NCBI RefSeq assembly: GCF_030397665.1
Contig: NZ_JAPUBT010000013.1
Span: 122,400 to 186,399 of the forward strand
DNA: 64,000 bases
Source: Janthinobacterium sp. SUN073
Lineage (GTDB): Bacteria; Pseudomonadota; Gammaproteobacteria; Burkholderiales; Burkholderiaceae_D
Direction: 5' to 3'
Shown here piece after piece: positions 63,798-64,000 of this stretch (position 1 is its first letter; the number at the start of each line of letters is the position of its first letter). The translations under genes and the position numbers were made by a program. Under the pieces are notes generated by a model, which saw only the letters and a list, made by a program, of their open reading frames with translations, did no database searches and was not told the origin of the DNA.

Positions 63798-63826
63798 TTG
63801 ACGAAATGCTGAAAAAGCTTCATACT
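63798..63826 (+). promoter_or_regulatory. Second promoter candidate, possible rrn P2
   Basis: TTGACG (63798-63803), 17-base spacer, CATACT (63821-63826). The -35 is strong and the -10 moderate. The tandem position 86 bases after the first promoter fits rrn P1/P2 layouts. Confidence 0.6.
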
Positions 63827-63888
63827 CTTCCTTCTTCGCAGCTGACAAACACAACGCTTTGTCGATAGCGCGAAAGTAGTACCGAATA

Positions 63889-63925
63889 CCGTTCTTTAAC
63901 AATTAACAGTCGATAAGTGTGGGCA
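63889..63925 (+). promoter_or_regulatory. rRNA leader boxA and boxC antitermination elements
   Basis: CGTTCTTTAACAATTA (63889-63904) matches the E. coli rrn boxA TGCTCTTTAACAATTTA. GTGTGGGCA (63917-63925) matches boxC. These recruit NusB/NusE and keep rRNA transcription resistant to Rho. Confidence 0.85.
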
Positions 63926-64000
63926 TTTGATGTAAGTGCAGCGTCAATCTTCGGATTGGCGTCTAACTTAAAATATCAAATGTTCACAAGAAATAATGAA

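Larger units (their letters stand above)
63693..64000. other. Leader region of an rRNA operon (16S begins beyond the window)
   Basis: A 308-base non-coding region after yfaP. It holds a near-consensus sigma-70 promoter, a second promoter candidate, and boxA and boxC antitermination elements in the order found in rrn leaders. The sequence up to position 64000 does not yet reach the AGAGTTTGATC start of 16S. It shows that an rRNA operon is transcribed rightward from here, co-directional with replication from oriC. Confidence 0.88.

Overview
The window is a stretch of a high-G+C betaproteobacterial chromosome around the replication origin. The gene order dnaN-dnaA / oriC / rpmH-rnpA-yidD-yidC-mnmE, the chemoreceptor load, the protein flavour and the GGGGTCAGACCC palindromes point to Oxalobacteraceae, most likely Janthinobacterium or a close relative. 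The genus is my inference; no 16S sequence lies inside the window.

Left arm (1-26 kb), accessory and signalling genes: an EamA transporter cut by the window edge; three methyl-accepting chemotaxis proteins spread over 22 kb; a YfcG-type glutathione transferase; a secreted 5-hydroxyisourate hydrolase and a secreted HbpS/GlcG-like protein divergent from a two-component system; a 1112-residue SF1 helicase of unknown role; a LysR / serine hydrolase / MFS cassette; DinB, MarC, AraC and EamA genes; a MORN-type repeat protein; an AI-2E-family permease; two unknowns; and a diguanylate cyclase.

Origin region (26.5-41 kb): directly downstream of gyrB is a 1285-residue single polypeptide joining a class I methyltransferase, a PLD-type nuclease domain, an SF2 helicase and a DUF3427-type tail with an S24/LexA-like segment. 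It looks like an acquired defence-type gene and is one of the two best novelty candidates. Then come gyrB, dnaN, dnaA, an intergenic oriC with two good DnaA boxes, and rpmH-rnpA-yidD-yidC-mnmE. Three copies of one palindromic element sit between gyrB and dnaN and between yidC and mnmE. A decayed second copy of the mnmE 3' end lies about 0.5 kb after the real one, consistent with a scar of an integrative element that uses mnmE as its attachment site.

Right arm (41-54 kb): small periplasmic and zinc-ribbon-like proteins, an Hpt protein, a CAP-domain lipoprotein, phosphatidylserine synthase and an aldo/keto reductase. A long minus-strand run then encodes a radical SAM protein, an Mla-type lipid transporter (MlaE with STAS, MlaF, MlaD, auxiliary lipoprotein), VanZ, a ferredoxin, a hydrolase and a D,D-carboxypeptidase, ending in an intrinsic terminator.

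Right end (54.4-63.7 kb): a tightly overlapping five-gene operon in the same order as Escherichia coli yfaA-yfaT-yfaS-yfaQ-yfaP, built around a bacterial alpha-2-macroglobulin that keeps an intact CxEQ thioester motif. By eye, its partners carry NlpC/P60-like (YfaT) and PBP-like, SpoIID-like and HExxH (YfaQ) motifs, so the operon reads as a protease trap combined with cell-wall enzymes. The last 300 bases hold the promoters and boxA/boxC leader of an rRNA operon whose 16S gene begins just past the window.
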